A DNA stretch of 64,000 bases from Polyangium spumosum. Lineage in GTDB: Bacteria > Myxococcota_A > Polyangia > Polyangiales > Polyangiaceae. Under the pieces are notes generated by a model. It was not told the DNA's origin and searched no databases. It worked only from the letters and a program-made list of their open reading frames with translations. Below are positions 62,039 through 64,000 of the stretch, piece after piece (position 1 is the stretch's first letter; each line of letters starts with the position of its first letter). The stretch is from assembly GCF_009649845.1 (NCBI RefSeq), contig NZ_WJIE01000018.1:62001-126000 (forward strand). The letters run 5' to 3'. The translations under genes and the position numbers were made by a program.

Positions 62039-64000
62039 ATGCTTGTTGATGGGGTGGCCGCAGTCTCGCCCCTCCCGGGCGCCGACGCGGGTGTCGTGGC
62101 GTTTCGTACGGGCGGCGTCTTGCACGCGACGGTGATCACGAAGGCGACGTTTGCCTTCGCGCCCGACGCGCCGATGTCGCGGGTCGATCCACAGCCGATC
62201 CTGCGGGAGGAGGTCCACCACGGGGACAACCCCGCGAGGAGCGTGCGTTTCACGAGTGATCTCGTCCCCTATCTCGCGCGCGCGGACGTGCTCTTCACGG
62301 GGCACGGATATGCGCCGCCGGGCGAGCCAAAAGAGCGCGTCACCACGCGGATCGTGGTCCGCGCAGGCGAGCGGGTGCTGCTCGACAAATCCCTCCTGCT
62401 GAAGGACACGCGTGGCTTCCAGAAGATGCCCATCGTGTACGAGCGCGCTTTCGGTGGGCCGGATGTCCCGGACAACCCCCTCGGGATCGGCGCGGGTATC
62501 GACGAGGGCGAACCCACCGTCGTTTCCCCGGAAGGCGCGAGGCGCCCCGCCGGCTTCGGGCCGATCGCGCGCGCCTGGCCGCTGCGCAAGCGCCTCCTCG
62601 GGGCGACGCCGCGAAGCACGCTCGAAGGCCGGATCGCCGAGATCCCCCCGCGGTTCGACGGCTCGTATTTCCAGGCCGCGCCGCCCGATCAACGGATCGA
62701 TTTCCTGCGTGGAGACGAGCACCTCCTGCTCGAAGGGCTGCATCCCTCCCTGCCGCGGCTCGCGACGCGCCTGCCCGGCGCGCGCGGGGTGGCGCGTCTC
62801 TTCGGCCTCTCGGCCTTTGGTATCCCCGAAGGCCAGCCCATGCAGCTCTGCACGGATACCCTGCGGATCGACGGGGACGAGCAGCGCTGCACCGTGGTTT
62901 GTCGGAGATGGATACAGCTTCCCCACGAGGAGGCCCTCGACGCGCTGCGTGTCGTGGCCGGCGTCGAGGTCGCGGGCGAGCCGGCGGCGTGGTTCGAGCC
63001 GCAGCGACGCGCGGCGGGCCCGCCCTCCTCGGGCAAACCCGCGCACGCGCCCGCCTCGACGCTGGCCCTGCCGCCCGAAGTGGAGCACGCGGCGCCTCCG
63101 GGGCCGGCGCTCCCCTTTCGAACGAGCCCCCCGTCCACGCGGGGGTCCGAATTCGCGGCGCCGCCTCGCCTGCCCCTCCCGCCGCCGAGCGCCCTTTTTG
63201 CCTCGAATGCAGCGGCGGAGACGACGGCGGCGCCGGAGGTGCAACCTCCGGCGTTCGCCGCGGCCTCGCAGGAGCAGGCCGCTCCAGCGCGGATGCTCGA
63301 TCTGTTATGGTTCGACGCGCGGAGCTTGCCGCGAATCCGCAAGCAGCCTGCGTGGCGCAAGATCCTGGAGGCGCTCGCGGACGAGCCCCTGGATCCCGAT
63401 ATCGACGATCCCGATCTCGGGCTCGAACCTGCGGAGGTCGAGGAGCGGCGCGAGATCTTCGAGGTGATGGCGCACGGGGAGCCGCTCGGCGAGCAGGCCA
63501 TCCTCTCGGCGTTGCGGTCCGCCGTCCGCAAGGATGGTCGGTTCGTCGCGCCGCTCGTGCTCGTGGAGGGCGAGCTCGTGATGGCGTTCGACGATATCGA
63601 GGCGCTCCGCGCGCTCGTGGCGGTCGTGGGGCCTCTGGCCGGCGGCGACGAGCGCTCGAAGGAGGCGGTCGCGGCGGCGCGGGCGTACCTCGGCGCGGCG
63701 GATCCATTGCGCGATCGGGCGGCGGCGCGTGAGCTCGCGGCGGCGATCGAGGCGGCGTTCGCGCAGGCGAAGAAGCGCTCGGCGGCGCCGGCGGAGGTCG
63801 CCTCGCGGGTCGAGCGGATCCTGCTCGAGAACCGCTGTTACGAGCGGCGTGCCGTGCTCGGCGCCCGGCATTTGCGGGCGAGCTTGCGGCTCCCGTGCGC
63901 GGATCGGGAGGTGCCCGTCTATGTGCCGGAGGCGCTCGCGGAGGTGCTGCCGATGTTCACGAGGTTCTCGGTGCGAATGGTGGCAGAGGCGCACTTGCCG
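62039..64000 (+). CDS. DUF2169 domain protein, partial (C-terminus outside window)
   Basis: 654 residues are visible and the frame stays open to the last base. The DUF2169 domain (about 1-305) shows FRTGGVLHATVITKATFAFA, LVPYLARADVLFTGHGYAP, YERAFGGPDVPDNPLG and RIAEIPPRFDGSYFQAAPPD. DUF2169 proteins are found with type VI secretion effectors and PAAR/VgrG genes and may act as adaptors. A Pro/Ala-rich linker (about 320-420) follows. The C-terminal part (from MLDLLWFDARSLPRIRKQPAW) is a helical region seen in related Polyangium proteins. No other T6SS gene is within the window, so the link is inferred. ATG 62039 has no clear ribosome-binding site. Confidence 0.85.
   Translation, partial: MLVDGVAAVSPLPGADAGVVAFRTGGVLHATVITKATFAFAPDAPMSRVDPQPILREEVHHGDNPARSVRFTSDLVPYLARADVLFTGHGYAPPGEPKERVTTRIVVRAGERVLLDKSLLLKDTRGFQKMPIVYERAFGGPDVPDNPLGIGAGIDEGEPTVVSPEGARRPAGFGPIARAWPLRKRLLGATPRSTLEGRIAEIPPRFDGSYFQAAPPDQRIDFLRGDEHLLLEGLHPSLPRLATRLPGARGVARLFGLSAFGIPEGQPMQLCTDTLRIDGDEQRCTVVCRRWIQLPHEEALDALRVVAGVEVAGEPAAWFEPQRRAAGPPSSGKPAHAPASTLALPPEVEHAAPPGPALPFRTSPPSTRGSEFAAPPRLPLPPPSALFASNAAAETTAAPEVQPPAFAAASQEQAAPARMLDLLWFDARSLPRIRKQPAWRKILEALADEPLDPDIDDPDLGLEPAEVEERREIFEVMAHGEPLGEQAILSALRSAVRKDGRFVAPLVLVEGELVMAFDDIEALRALVAVVGPLAGGDERSKEAVAAARAYLGAADPLRDRAAARELAAAIEAAFAQAKKRSAAPAEVASRVERILLENRCYERRAVLGARHLRASLRLPCADREVPVYVPEALAEVLPMFTRFSVRMVAEAHLP

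Overview
The window is high-GC DNA from what looks like a myxobacterium, most likely of the Polyangium/Sorangium group (Myxococcota). The evidence is a TOMM-associated kinase/cyclase gene, two giant kinase-ATPase-histidine kinase fusions, many lipoproteins, a Cys-rich protein with a MYXO-CTERM-like tail, DUF4215-type disulfide repeats and a DUF2169 protein. No rRNA, tRNA, CRISPR array, integrase or transposase gene was seen.

Layout: (a) 1-2641, minus strand: a Ser/Thr kinase fused to a degenerate nucleotide cyclase, followed by the start of a TOMM (thiazole/oxazole-modified microcin) leader-peptide-binding protein that runs off the edge. (b) 2708-5781: a ~300 bp palindromic element, a 217-residue unknown protein, a 43-bp-period repeat array, then an overlapping ATPase/TOPRIM-like pair. 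(c) 5825-12371: an AAC(2')-like acetyltransferase, two coupled large lipoproteins, a coupled pair of unknown small proteins and a DUF72 protein. (d) 12383-16911, minus strand: a compact operon of P450, TetR regulator, ferredoxin, ferredoxin reductase and YcaQ-like DNA glycosylase, with a visible promoter and operator-like dyads. A 21-bp-period repeat array lies behind it. (e) 17422-30268: a FIST sensor, an Hsp70-like ATPase, a CapA-like protein, a multi-pass membrane protein, two methyltransferases, a VOC protein, a GNAT enzyme, and lipoproteins or Cys-rich surface proteins. (f) 30412-43054: two consecutive ~1,900-residue kinase/ATPase/GAF/histidine kinase proteins and a convergent REC-STAS regulator. 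(g) 43190-48721: DUF2267, a Ktr/Trk-type K+ uptake pair, an SBBP-like lipoprotein and a D-2-hydroxyacid dehydrogenase. (h) 48748-51633: a Septu-like ATPase/HNH pair, again preceded by a 43-bp-period array and a paralogue of the 217-residue protein. (i) 51683-61937: a MASE1 histidine kinase, gltD, gltB, an outer-membrane barrel protein and an NmrA-type oxidoreductase. (j) 62039 to the end: a partial DUF2169 protein.

The most striking observation is that (b) and (h), 47 kb apart, share one plan in the same transcriptional order: a 217-residue protein of unknown function (the two copies are the same length and about 60% identical by a hand, ungapped comparison), then about five degenerate repeat units with a 42-43 bp period, then an SMC/ABC-type (AAA15-like) ATPase translationally coupled to a nuclease-like protein. 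The nuclease differs: TOPRIM-like at one locus, HNH at the other. ATPase-nuclease pairs of these kinds are known in anti-phage systems (OLD/PARIS and Septu types). The protein-plus-repeat module in front of both is not something I recognise and is the best candidate for an undescribed system.
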